Assembly: GCA_900314865.1 (NCBI GenBank)
Contig: OMWW01000003.1
Location: 186,001-250,000 of the forward strand
Length of the DNA stretch: 64,000 nucleotides
DNA from: an uncultured Erysipelotrichaceae bacterium
Lineage (GTDB): Bacteria; Bacillota_I; Bacilli_A; RFN20; CAG-826
Reading direction: 5' to 3'
The position numbers and the translations under genes are program-made. Position 1 is the stretch's first letter, and each line of letters starts with the position of its first letter. The notes beneath the pieces are model-generated. The model worked only from the letters and a program-made list of their open reading frames with translations, had not been told where the DNA came from and ran no database searches. Shown piece by piece: positions 8,278 through 16,063 of this stretch.

Positions 8278-9434
8278 TTGGTTACGATCACATCATGGTG
8301 AGATTTGGTGAATTATCCACCAAAGGAAAAAACAAAAAGGATTTCATTAGACTGCTTGCTCAAAATATTAAGCATGCCTTGAATGAATTTTCTGATTTGT
8401 CTATTGAAGAGAGATATGATCATATCTATGTTCATTTAAATGGAAATGATTATGAACCAATCATTGCTCGACTCCAAGACGTCAGTGGAATCCAAGGCTT
8501 GTCTTTAGTAGCAAAAGTAGATAATGATATCGAAGCAATTAAAAGCGCATCTTTAGAATTAATTGAACAAGAAAAAGGCGGGACTTTTAAAGTTAAAGTA
8601 AAAAGAAGCAACAAAAGATTTGAGATGAATTCCGATCAAATTACAAGGCTTGTTGCACCTGTTATTTTAAAGAATACAAAACTTAAAGTAGATGTCCATA
8701 ATCCTGACATTTTACTTCAAATTGAAGTAAGAGATGAAGGAACTTACATTTTTGTTAAGACTTTTATGGGCGCAGGTGGATATCCATTGGGTGTTGGTGG
8801 AAAGAGCATGCATATGCTTTCTGGTGGAATTGATTCCCCAGTTGCTGCTTATTTACTTATGCGTAGAGGTGTGATTATTGAATGCATCCATTTTGCTTCA
8901 CCCCCATACACTCAAGAAGCAGTTATTTATAAGCTAGAAGATTTATTACATAAACTTAATCGATATCAACCAAAGATTAGGTTACATATTGTTCCATTTA
9001 CCAAAATACAAGAAGCAATATATGATAACGCTCCTGAAAGTTACTGTATTACTTTAATGAGAAGAATGATGTATCGTTTAGCAGCCAAACTTGCTAAACG
9101 TAGAAAATGTCCAGTCATTAGTAGTGGTGAATCAGTTGGACAAGTGGCGTCTCAAACTTTACAAAGTATCAATGTCATTAATGAAGTCACAAATTTACCA
9201 GTTATCAGACCTTGTGCAGTAATGGACAAATTAGAAATCATTAAATACGCTCAAAAGATTGATACTTACGATATATCAATTAGACCATATGAAGATTGTT
9301 GTACAATCTTTACTCCAAAAGCTCCTAAGACTTCCCCTCATTTAGATGAAGCGATAGAATTTGAAAAGAAATTTGATTACGAGCCCTTAATTGAAGAGGC
9401 ACTTAATAATATTGAAGTAAAATTCATAGAATAA
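8274..9434 (+). CDS. thiI: tRNA 4-thiouridine synthase ThiI
   Basis: ThiI adenylates U8 of tRNA and places sulfur there to make s4U. The 386-residue protein has an N-terminal ferredoxin-like plus THUMP region (about 1-165) and a PP-loop ATPase with SGGIDSPVAAYLL (about 183-195). It stops where the rhodanese domain of enteric ThiI would begin, as in Bacillus ThiI. A likely sulfur-handling cysteine pair lies in YEDCCTIF. It overlaps the desulfurase gene by 4 bases, so sulfur donor and acceptor are made together. A role in thiamin synthesis is unlikely for this short form. Confidence 0.95.
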   Translation: MIGYDHIMVRFGELSTKGKNKKDFIRLLAQNIKHALNEFSDLSIEERYDHIYVHLNGNDYEPIIARLQDVSGIQGLSLVAKVDNDIEAIKSASLELIEQEKGGTFKVKVKRSNKRFEMNSDQITRLVAPVILKNTKLKVDVHNPDILLQIEVRDEGTYIFVKTFMGAGGYPLGVGGKSMHMLSGGIDSPVAAYLLMRRGVIIECIHFASPPYTQEAVIYKLEDLLHKLNRYQPKIRLHIVPFTKIQEAIYDNAPESYCITLMRRMMYRLAAKLAKRRKCPVISSGESVGQVASQTLQSINVINEVTNLPVIRPCAVMDKLEIIKYAQKIDTYDISIRPYEDCCTIFTPKAPKTSPHLDEAIEFEKKFDYEPLIEEALNNIEVKFIE

Positions 9435-9435
9435 G

Positions 9436-9463
9436 AAAAACCAGGACTGTGTCCTGGTTGTTT
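9436..9463. terminator. Bidirectional intrinsic terminator
   Basis: A 9-bp perfect stem (AACCAGGAC with GTCCTGGTT, loop TGT) sits between convergent thiI and rplT. The minus-strand side has the better T run (TTTTTCTT); the plus side has GTTTTC. Confidence 0.85.
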
Positions 9464-9479
9464 TCATTAAACAAGAATA

Positions 9480-9833
9480 TTATTTAATGTTCTTTTTTGC
9501 TGTTTTCACTAAATCCGCAAAAGCGCTTGGATCATTGATTGCGAGTTCAGATAACATTTTTCTGTTAACTTGAATGTTGGCAACTTTTAATCCATACATG
9601 AATTTGCTATAAGAGATGTCATTCATTCTGCAAGCAGCGTTGATACGTCTGATCCAGAGTTTACGATAGTCTCTTTTAACAGTTCTACGAGAGATGTACG
9701 CATAGCGTAAGCTGTGCATGACTTGTTCTTTCGCAGTCTTGTAGAGTAAGTGTTTTGAACCGAAGTAACCACTTGCTCTTTTGAGCATTTTTTTACGTCT
9801 TGCGTGTGTAACTGTACCGCCTTTAACTCTCAT
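9480..9833 (-). CDS. rplT: 50S ribosomal protein L20
   Basis: L20 binds 23S rRNA early in 50S assembly and, in Bacilli, also binds the infC leader to repress this operon. The 117-residue protein is full length, starts [20 protein letters not shown] and holds the [15 protein letters not shown]-like and [12 protein letters not shown] segments of the family. It is the last gene of infC-rpmI-rplT, 13 bases after rpmI, and ends at a strong terminator. Confidence 0.98.
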   Translation of the reverse strand: MRVKGGTVTHARRKKMLKRASGYFGSKHLLYKTAKEQVMHSLRYAYISRRTVKRDYRKLWIRRINAACRMNDISYSKFMYGLKVANIQVNRKMLSELAINDPSAFADLVKTAKKNIK

Positions 9834-9846
9834 GGTGACTTCCTCC

Positions 9847-10041
9847 TTACTTTACAATGAGATACTTAACTCTCTTGTAGTCAGTCTTGTGTAAGGCTGC
9901 ACCTTTCATTAAGTGTCTCTTTTGTTTTGTGGTTTTGTGTGGGGCTAAATGTGATGTATAAGCGTGATGTCTAGTGACTTTTCCGCTGCCGGTGACTTTA
10001 ATTCTTTTCATTAAAGCACGTTTACTTTTCATTTTTGGCAT
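9847..10041 (-). CDS. rpmI: 50S ribosomal protein L35
   Basis: L35 is a small basic 50S protein. The 64-residue sequence begins [20 protein letters not shown] and has the conserved [14 protein letters not shown] segment. It lies between infC and rplT with gaps of 11 and 13 bases, the conserved operon order in nearly all bacteria, and has an SD (AGGAGG) before its start. Confidence 0.98.
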   Translation of the reverse strand: MPKMKSKRALMKRIKVTGSGKVTRHHAYTSHLAPHKTTKQKRHLMKGAALHKTDYKRVKYLIVK

Positions 10042-10052
10042 AAACTTTCCTC

Positions 10053-10595
10053 CTACTTTTTCTTTGGTGCTAATGTAGCAATTAACCAGCGACCTTCCAT
10101 TTGTGCAGGTTTTTCAACTTGCGCATTGTCGCCTAATAATTCAATGAATTTATTCAAGGCCTCTTCACCAACCTCTAAGTGTGTCATTTGTCTTCCTCTA
10201 AATCTCACACCGACTTTGATTTTGTTGCCTTGTTCTAAGAACTTGGTAGCAGCACGAGCCTTTGTTTCCATATCATGAATACCAATTTGAGGAGTAAGTT
10301 GAATTTCTTTAACTTCGATTCTCACTTGGTTTTTACGATTTTCTTTCGCTCTTTTTTGTTGCTCATAACGGTATTTACCGTAATTGAGGATTTTACAAAC
10401 TGGTGGAGTAGCAGTTGGAGCAATACAGAATAAATCGAGATTGTATTCGTTTGCTTTCAATTGTGCTTCTCTAGAAGACATGACCCCTAATTGTTCTCCT
10501 TCAGGTCCGATTAATCTAACTTGAGGGAATCTAATTAGTTCGTTGATTAACTCTTTTGGTTGATTTGGCTTTTTGCCATAATTTTGGTCTTGGAT
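10053..10595 (-). CDS. infC: Translation initiation factor IF-3, likely AUC start
   Basis: IF-3 keeps 30S subunits apart from 50S and checks start-codon pairing. The protein has the N-domain (FPQVRLIGPEGEQLGVMSSREA), the lysine-rich linker (RYEQQKRAKENRKNQVRIEVKEIQL) and the C-domain (KVGVRFRGRQMTHLEVG). The only nearby in-frame ATG (10604) lies inside the SD: AAGGAGATGAT matches the anti-SD complement at 10 of 11 bases. The next suitable in-frame codon at 9 nt from the SD core is ATC at 10595, which I chose. infC of E. coli and Bacillus also starts with a rare AUU or AUA-type codon, allowing IF-3 to limit its own synthesis. From here the protein has 180 residues. Confidence 0.9.
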   Translation of the reverse strand: MQDQNYGKKPNQPKELINELIRFPQVRLIGPEGEQLGVMSSREAQLKANEYNLDLFCIAPTATPPVCKILNYGKYRYEQQKRAKENRKNQVRIEVKEIQLTPQIGIHDMETKARAATKFLEQGNKIKVGVRFRGRQMTHLEVGEEALNKFIELLGDNAQVEKPAQMEGRWLIATLAPKKK

Positions 10596-10615
10596 AAATA
10601 TCATCTCCTTTTGTC

Positions 10616-10645
10616 AAAAAAACGGATGCAAGCGAATTGCACCCG
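10616..10645 (-). terminator. Intrinsic terminator in the infC leader (attenuator)
   Basis: On the minus strand a 9-bp stem (CGGGTGCAA with TTGCATCCG, one G-T pair, loop TTCGC) is followed by seven T. It lies upstream of the infC SD and downstream of the predicted promoter, so it would end transcription before the operon unless disrupted. This is the arrangement of the L20 leader of Bacilli. Confidence 0.85.
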
Positions 10646-10743
10646 TACTAATCTTAACCCCTAGATTTGTAGTAATGAGCCAATCAATATGAGAATCGAT
10701 CTGGCGAGAAGCGGGTGCCTCTACTTTCTACCTTATTTTTGCG
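10639..10743 (-). promoter_or_regulatory. infC-rpmI-rplT leader, probable L20-responsive attenuator
   Basis: The predicted transcript has about 100 nt before the attenuator stem. Within it GCACCCG (minus strand, 10718-10712) is a perfect 7-base complement of CGGGTGC (10645-10639), the 5' arm of the terminator. The two pairings exclude each other, so the leader can switch between antiterminator and terminator. In Bacillus, L20 binding to this leader promotes termination; here the same control is inferred from position and pairing, not from a covariance search. Confidence 0.7.
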
Positions 10744-10749
10744 AGATTA

Positions 10750-10778
10750 ATATTACATTAGTTTACTAATGGAGTAAA
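10750..10778 (-). promoter_or_regulatory. Predicted infC operon promoter
   Basis: On the minus strand TTTACT (10773-10778) and TGTAATAT, an extended -10 with TAATAT at 10750-10755, are 17 bp apart. The predicted start is near 10743, giving the leader its length. Confidence 0.6.
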
Positions 10779-10803
10779 GCATTTATTTTAAAATGTGCTA
10801 GAA

Positions 10804-10829
10804 ATTAAAAAAGAGGACTACGTCCTCTT
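10804..10829 (-). terminator. Intrinsic terminator after thrS
   Basis: An 8-bp perfect stem (AAGAGGAC with GTCCTCTT, loop TAC on the plus strand) overlaps the thrS stop codon and is followed on the minus strand by TTTTTAATTT. Confidence 0.85.
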
Positions 10830-12594
10830 AGTTAAGTCTCGCTTTACTTGCCACTTCTTCTTTGATGATTTTTAAGAATTCATCAATAGAAACTGTGACT
10901 TGCTCTTGCTTACCATATTTACGATAAGTAACTGTTTGATTATCTCTTTCATTATCACCAATGACAATGGTGTATGGGATCTTACGAACTTGAGTATTTC
11001 TTAATCGATAGCCAAGTTTCTCGTTAGCGTCATCTTTTTCCACTCTAATTCCGTTATCCATCATTAACCTATAAAGTTTATCAGTGTATTCGAGATGGAA
11101 TTCATTATTTACTGGTAATAACATCACTTGAACTGGGGCTAACCAAGTTGGGAAAGCGCCTGCGTAGTTTTCAATAATCATACCTGTAAATCTTTCGATT
11201 GAACCCAAGCATGCTCTATGGATCATAATTGGAGTTTTCTTTTCTCCATCTTTATCAATATAGAAGCATTCAAATCTACTAGGTAGATTCATATCTAATT
11301 GAACAGTGCCACATTGCCATGTTCTTCCCATGGAATCTTTGAGCTTAAAATCAAGCTTAGGACCATAGAAAGCTCCATCTCCTGGATTGATCTTAAATTC
11401 CTTGCCACTCTTTTGACAAACATCCGCTAAAATGGCTTCGGATTTATTCCAAATATTAATGTCACCAATATAACCTTCTTCTGGTCTAGTTGATAACTCA
11501 ATTCGATAGTCTAAACCAAAGACGCTATAGATCTCGTCATAGAGTTTTAAGATGGAGACGATTTCGTCTTCAATTTGGTCTTCTCTAACATAGGTATGAG
11601 CGTCATCTTGGGTGAAGGAGCGGACACGGAATAAACCGTTAAGCGCGCCACTTGCTTCATGACGATGAACGAGTCCTAATTCAGCTAATCTGATTGGTAA
11701 ATCTTTGTAGGAGTGGAGTTGATTCTTATAAACAAGAATACTTCCTGGACAGTTCATTGGTTTGATAGCAAAATCTTTTTCATCGATTTTGGTGGTGTAC
11801 ATGTTTTCTTGATAGTGGTCCCAGTGTCCTGATGTTTCCCAAAGTTCTCTAGAAAGAATGATTGGAGTATTGATGAATTGATATCCATAACGAGTGTGGA
11901 TTTCTCTCCAATATTTCTTGAGCTCTTCAAGCATAACCATTCCATTTGGTAACCAGAATGGGAATCCTGGACCATATTCAGAAAGCATGAATAAACCAAG
12001 TTGACGTCCTAAAATACGATGATCTCTCTTTTTTCTTTCTTCGAGATCTTTTAAGTGAGCGTCAAGTTCGGCAGCACTATACCAGCTTGTACCATAAATT
12101 CTTACAAGCATCTTATTTTTGGAGTTTCCTCTCCAATAAGCACCTGCTAAATTCAATAATTTAAAGTGTTTGATTTGACCGGTTGCTAATAAGTGTGGTC
12201 CACGACATAAATCGGTAAATTTACCTTGAGTGAAGATAGTGATATCTTCATTAATGTCTTTAATCAATTCAACTTTATATGGATTATTTGCAAATCTTTT
12301 TAAAGCTTCTTCTTTTGAAAGAACTTCTCTAACAATTCTTTCATCTTTAGATGCAAGTTCATGCATCTTCTTTTCAATTTTCGCTAAGTCTTGTTCGACT
12401 ATTGGTTCTTTAAAATCGATGTCGTAGTAGAATCCTTCTTCAATAGCTGGTCCAAATCCAAATAATGCATCTGGATACAATTCTTGGACGGCTTCCGCTA
12501 ATAAATGGCTTGTACTATGGTTTAGTACTTCAAATGCCTCTTTACTACTTTTCTCGATTTCGACAATCGAACCATCATGTTGTTGTATTTTCAT
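10828..12594 (-). CDS. thrS: Threonyl-tRNA synthetase lacking the TGS domain
   Basis: ThrRS charges tRNA-Thr and clears mischarged Ser-tRNA. The 588-residue class II enzyme has the editing N2 domain (HSTSHLLAEAV, TDLCRGPHL), the catalytic core with MNCPGSILVYK, LFRVRSFTQDDAH and a C-terminal anticodon domain ending in a TVSIDEFL segment. Usual length is about 640: the N-terminal TGS domain is missing, since only about 30 residues precede HSTSHLL. I chose ATG 12594 because TGGAGGAAGG lies 9 nt before it; an upstream TTG at 12612 would put the SD inside the gene. It lies 53 bases after pfkA and may be co-transcribed with it. No T-box leader fits in that gap. Confidence 0.95.
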   Translation of the reverse strand: MKIQQHDGSIVEIEKSSKEAFEVLNHSTSHLLAEAVQELYPDALFGFGPAIEEGFYYDIDFKEPIVEQDLAKIEKKMHELASKDERIVREVLSKEEALKRFANNPYKVELIKDINEDITIFTQGKFTDLCRGPHLLATGQIKHFKLLNLAGAYWRGNSKNKMLVRIYGTSWYSAAELDAHLKDLEERKKRDHRILGRQLGLFMLSEYGPGFPFWLPNGMVMLEELKKYWREIHTRYGYQFINTPIILSRELWETSGHWDHYQENMYTTKIDEKDFAIKPMNCPGSILVYKNQLHSYKDLPIRLAELGLVHRHEASGALNGLFRVRSFTQDDAHTYVREDQIEDEIVSILKLYDEIYSVFGLDYRIELSTRPEEGYIGDINIWNKSEAILADVCQKSGKEFKINPGDGAFYGPKLDFKLKDSMGRTWQCGTVQLDMNLPSRFECFYIDKDGEKKTPIMIHRACLGSIERFTGMIIENYAGAFPTWLAPVQVMLLPVNNEFHLEYTDKLYRLMMDNGIRVEKDDANEKLGYRLRNTQVRKIPYTIVIGDNERDNQTVTYRKYGKQEQVTVSIDEFLKIIKEEVASKARLN

Positions 12595-12647
12595 AATTAC
12601 CTTCCTCCACAATACAATAGTGGGCTAAATGAGTTTATTAATAGTTA

Positions 12648-13607
12648 CTATTGTAACATATTAATCAATGATAATAATTGTTCGTGAGTGTCGCGTTTCA
12701 TCGCTAAAGCTTCTTCGATGTCGATAGCAACGATATCTTCTTTAACAGAACCGATAACTTTGCCATATTCTCCGTTTAATAAGCATTCAATGGCTTTTGC
12801 ACCCATTCTACTAGCTAAGATTCTATCAAACGCGGTTGGAGCGCCACCTCTTTGAAGGTGACCAAGGATTTCAACGTTTGTGTCAAATCCGGTTTTGTCT
12901 TCGATTTTCTTAGCGAGGTCATGGACATCAAGTAAGTTTTCACTGACGATAACGATCGCGTGGCTCTTCTTTTGAGCTTTTAATTTTCTTAATTTCTTGA
13001 AGATGTGCTCTTCATCGTAAGGATGATCATATGTAATGGTTAATTCTGCTGCTTCAGCAATAGAGGAGTAGACCGCTAAATCGCCACAATGGCGTCCCAT
13101 AACTTCAATAATGGAACAGCGTTGGTGTGACGAAGATGTATCTTTAATCTTATCTACACAATCACAGATTGTGTTTAATGCGGTGTAGAATCCAATTGTC
13201 CAATCGGTGGAAGCGACGTCGTTATCAATACTTCCTGGGATACCGATGACTGGGAAACCGTGTCTAGCTAAATCGAGTAATCCACGATATGTTCCATCTC
13301 CACCGATACCAACTAAAGCATCAATATCAAGATCCCTTAATCTTTCTATCGCTTTAAGTTGAATAGCCTCTTCCTTAAATTCTGGAAGACGGGAACTTCT
13401 TAAAATTGTTCCACCTCTATTAATAATGTCTTGTGTAAATTCTTTTGTAACTTGACGGATGTCACCTTCAACTAAGCCTTTATATCCGTCAAAGATAACG
13501 AACATTTCTTTTCCTTGATATAATCCGGCTCTAATAACCGCTCTAACGGCAGCGTTCATTCCAGGGGCGTCCCCTCCGCTAGTTAATACAGCAATTCTTC
13601 TAACCAT
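12648..13607 (-). CDS. pfkA: ATP-dependent 6-phosphofructokinase
   Basis: Pfk phosphorylates fructose 6-phosphate, the committed step of glycolysis. The 319-residue protein equals Bacillus PfkA in length. It starts MVRRIAVLTSGGDAPGMNA with the ATP-binding GGDAPG, followed by GGDGTYRG, the catalytic GIPGSIDND segment and GHLQRGG. The start at 13607 has the SD AAAGGAAG; an upstream in-frame start at 13646 would add 13 residues not seen in the family. The gene is divergent from dnaB and followed by thrS on the same strand. Confidence 0.97.
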   Translation of the reverse strand: MVRRIAVLTSGGDAPGMNAAVRAVIRAGLYQGKEMFVIFDGYKGLVEGDIRQVTKEFTQDIINRGGTILRSSRLPEFKEEAIQLKAIERLRDLDIDALVGIGGDGTYRGLLDLARHGFPVIGIPGSIDNDVASTDWTIGFYTALNTICDCVDKIKDTSSSHQRCSIIEVMGRHCGDLAVYSSIAEAAELTITYDHPYDEEHIFKKLRKLKAQKKSHAIVIVSENLLDVHDLAKKIEDKTGFDTNVEILGHLQRGGAPTAFDRILASRMGAKAIECLLNGEYGKVIGSVKEDIVAIDIEEALAMKRDTHEQLLSLINMLQ

Positions 13608-13688
13608 ACTTAAAACTTCCTTTGCTATAATAATAGCACTCGACATTTCTAGAATAAAATAATTTATATAAAAAAATAGGAAGAGTAG

Positions 13689-13795
13689 TTTTCCACAAAA
13701 TTAAATGTGGATAACTCGGAAAACTCATAACCTACGTTAATGATTTATACATAGTATAAATCTTACTATATTGAAACAAGCTTCATTGTGGATAA
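13689..13795. promoter_or_regulatory. Three DnaA-box-like sites upstream of dnaB-dnaI
   Basis: TGTGGATAA, the exact complement of the consensus DnaA box TTATCCACA, occurs at 13706-13714 and again at 13787-13795. TTTTCCACA, one mismatch from consensus, lies at 13689-13697 in the opposite orientation, so the first two boxes face each other across 8 bases. They sit between pfkA and the predicted dnaB promoter. Binding by DnaA and control of the helicase-loader genes are inferred. dnaA, rpmH and dnaN are not nearby, so this is not the usual oriC setting. Confidence 0.6.
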
Positions 13796-13828
13796 CTTTT
13801 CGACATTAAAAAAATGTAATTTTTGCTG

Positions 13829-13857
13829 TTGAAGGAGCCTCTTTTTTAGTTCATAAT
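13829..13857 (+). promoter_or_regulatory. Predicted dnaB-dnaI promoter
   Basis: TTGAAG (13829-13834) and CATAAT (13852-13857) are 17 bp apart. The predicted start near 13864 is followed by the strong SD AAGGGGGAGG and the dnaB ATG at 13887. Confidence 0.55.
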
Positions 13858-13886
13858 TTATCTCAAAACAAGGGGGAGGAAACAAG

Positions 13887-15161
13887 ATGGTTATCTTATC
13901 TACAAGTGACATGTTCGATATTAAAGTTTCCTCACTTTTAGCGGATTACGATCGTGAGACAATCACTAATCTATATCAACCTTTAATTGGATTTACCGCT
14001 TTAGCGGTGTATTTCACTTTCTGGAGTGAAGCAAAGAACCAAAAGATTACTTCTATGAGTAGCCATGAACAACTTTTAGTGAGGATGAAAATGGCTACTG
14101 GTGTTTTTATTGAAGCCAGAAAAGTCTTAGAAGCAGTGGGGCTTGTTAAAACTAGATTAGAAAAGATGAACGGTCTTTCTATTTATCACTATGAGTTATT
14201 CGCTCCTAAAACCCCTTCTAAGTTCTTTAACGACACTCTTTTGTATGGATTATTAATCCAAAACCTTGGAGAGAATGACGCTAATAGATTAAAAAGAGTC
14301 TATGAAACAAGCGGATCAAATGAACAAGGTGAAGATATCTCCAGTTCATTTAATGATGTATTCCATCCAGATTACGAAGATGCTGCTTTCTTAAAAGCCA
14401 CAAGTGGAGTTAGCAATACTCTTGGTAGAAAAAAGAGCAAGATTGATACTGAATTCTCTTATGAGAAATTCTTTGCTACTTTAGCTGACATCAGTCAAAT
14501 CGGTGAAAAATCAATCACCAAACAAGAAATGAAAGAAGTGGAAAGAATTGCTACTTTATATGGTGTTAGTGAAGAAATTACTGCTGAAAAAGTTGCTAAT
14601 AACTTCATTGTTAGTAACCCTAAGGGAAGTAGAATTGATTTTAAACAACTCGACAAAGACTTACAAAATGAAGTCAATTATGGAGTTCGTTCTTTAAAGA
14701 AAAACAAGAATAAAAACATCGCTATTGGAGAAGAAGGTTTAGCGGCCAAAGTTAAGTTATTTGAGAGCAAAAACCCTAAAGAAGTTCTTTCAATTTTACA
14801 AAATGGCACCAAACCTGCTGCTGCCGATTTGAACATAGTTCAATCTTTAGCGAGTGACTATAAACTCACCAATGGTGTGATTAATGTTATTATCGACTTT
14901 GTTTTGCAAATGAATAATAACGTTCTTTCTAAATACTCTGTCGAGAAAATTGCCTCATCAATTTCTAGAGAAAATATTGAGACCGCGATAGATGCGATGC
15001 AATATTTAAACGAGAACTACACTGGTAGTCAAAAGAAACGTGCCTCTACTATTAAATCAATTAGTAAAAAAGCAAATAAAGCCGAGAAAAAAGAAGAACA
15101 AAGTGATATCTTAAGTGATGAAGATATGGAAAAACTTCTCGAAGAATTTAAGGATCGATAA
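13887..15161 (+). CDS. dnaB: Replication initiation and membrane attachment protein DnaB (helicase co-loader)
   Basis: In Bacilli DnaB works with DnaD and DnaI to load the replicative helicase at the origin and at restarted forks; it is not the helicase itself. The 424-residue protein starts with the winged-helix region whose LYQPLIGFTALAVYFTFW segment is characteristic, and has a C-terminal DnaB/DnaD-type region with the helical segment KYSVEKIASSISRENIETAIDAMQYL, followed by a charged tail. Length is slightly below Bacillus DnaB (about 470). It overlaps dnaI by one base (TAATGG). nrdR, which precedes dnaB in Bacillus, is absent here. Confidence 0.88.
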   Translation: MVILSTSDMFDIKVSSLLADYDRETITNLYQPLIGFTALAVYFTFWSEAKNQKITSMSSHEQLLVRMKMATGVFIEARKVLEAVGLVKTRLEKMNGLSIYHYELFAPKTPSKFFNDTLLYGLLIQNLGENDANRLKRVYETSGSNEQGEDISSSFNDVFHPDYEDAAFLKATSGVSNTLGRKKSKIDTEFSYEKFFATLADISQIGEKSITKQEMKEVERIATLYGVSEEITAEKVANNFIVSNPKGSRIDFKQLDKDLQNEVNYGVRSLKKNKNKNIAIGEEGLAAKVKLFESKNPKEVLSILQNGTKPAAADLNIVQSLASDYKLTNGVINVIIDFVLQMNNNVLSKYSVEKIASSISRENIETAIDAMQYLNENYTGSQKKRASTIKSISKKANKAEKKEEQSDILSDEDMEKLLEEFKDR

Positions 15162-16063
15162 TGGAAAGATTTAAATTAGATAAAAACTTAGAAATTGATT
15201 CTTCAACCGTCAAAAAGATGGAGGAGGAAGTTTTTTCTAATCTAAAAGCCGTTAAATATCTTCATAGTATAGGATTAAATGATGATTTAATTAGAAAGCA
15301 CATTGACAAAATCTATGATTTTGCAGTGGACATGAATAACTGCAAAGGCTGCAAAGGCCTTTCTTATTGCAACAAAGATCCTAAGCACTTGGTAAGTTCT
15401 GTTATCTTTAAAGATGGTGTAGTTGATCGTAACATCATTCCTTGTAAGAAATATTTAGAATTCACAAACTTCAAAAAGAGATTTGTGATGTTCGATTTCC
15501 CTGAAGAGTGGCTTGAAAACAAGATTACAGAAGATGTTAGAAACAATCGCTCAAAAGCCAAACTTGAAGTCCTTTCTTTATATTCGAAGGCTATTAAAGG
15601 CGAAAGTAATCGTTGGGTCTTTATGAAAGGTGACATCGCTAGTGGAAAATCTTTCTACGCTGGAACATTATGTGTAGACGCTGCAAGAAACGGTTCTTTC
15701 AATAAAATTGTATTTATTAATATTCCAAATAAGTTTAAAGAACTTAGCGATTTAGCGTTTTCCAAAAATCCTAACTTTAATAATGAAATTGAAAAGATCC
15801 AAAATTCAGATTTATTAGTCCTCGATGATTTTGGAAATGAATTTAAAAGTGATTTTGTTAGAGACAATATTCTCTTTCCGATCTTATCTTATAGAGTTAG
15901 AAATAAACTCTTTACTATAATTACTAGTAATTATTCAATTGATGATTGCGCATCGATGTATCAAACATCAAACGCTTCCAAACCAAAAATTGAGCAAATT
16001 CGACAAATGCTCAATTTAATGTGTAAGAAAGAAATACTTATAATCGATCCTTCGCTTCAATAA
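15161..16063 (+). CDS. dnaI: Primosomal protein DnaI (helicase loader ATPase)
   Basis: DnaI is an AAA+ ATPase that delivers the replicative helicase. The 300-residue protein has an N-terminal helicase-binding zinc domain with Cys61, Cys64, Cys70, His76 and Cys95, then the ATPase with Walker A GDIASGKS (about 157-164) and Walker B LLVLDDFG (about 218-225). A sensor region (IITSNYSIDD) and a C-terminal RQMLNLMCK segment follow. It is the second gene of the dnaB-dnaI unit. Its end overlaps the convergent mutM-coaE gene by 26 bases, so no terminator separates them and antisense overlap is expected. Confidence 0.93.
   Translation: MERFKLDKNLEIDSSTVKKMEEEVFSNLKAVKYLHSIGLNDDLIRKHIDKIYDFAVDMNNCKGCKGLSYCNKDPKHLVSSVIFKDGVVDRNIIPCKKYLEFTNFKKRFVMFDFPEEWLENKITEDVRNNRSKAKLEVLSLYSKAIKGESNRWVFMKGDIASGKSFYAGTLCVDAARNGSFNKIVFINIPNKFKELSDLAFSKNPNFNNEIEKIQNSDLLVLDDFGNEFKSDFVRDNILFPILSYRVRNKLFTIITSNYSIDDCASMYQTSNASKPKIEQIRQMLNLMCKKEILIIDPSLQ

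Noticed and set aside
10602-10604. ATG 10604 as the infC start
   Set aside because: It lies inside the SD sequence AAGGAGATGAT, leaving no spacing for a ribosome.
13689-13795. Possible chromosomal origin at the DnaA-box cluster
   Set aside because: Only three boxes, no dnaA, dnaN or rpmH nearby, and the sites lie before a plausible dnaB promoter. Regulation of dnaB-dnaI explains them better.
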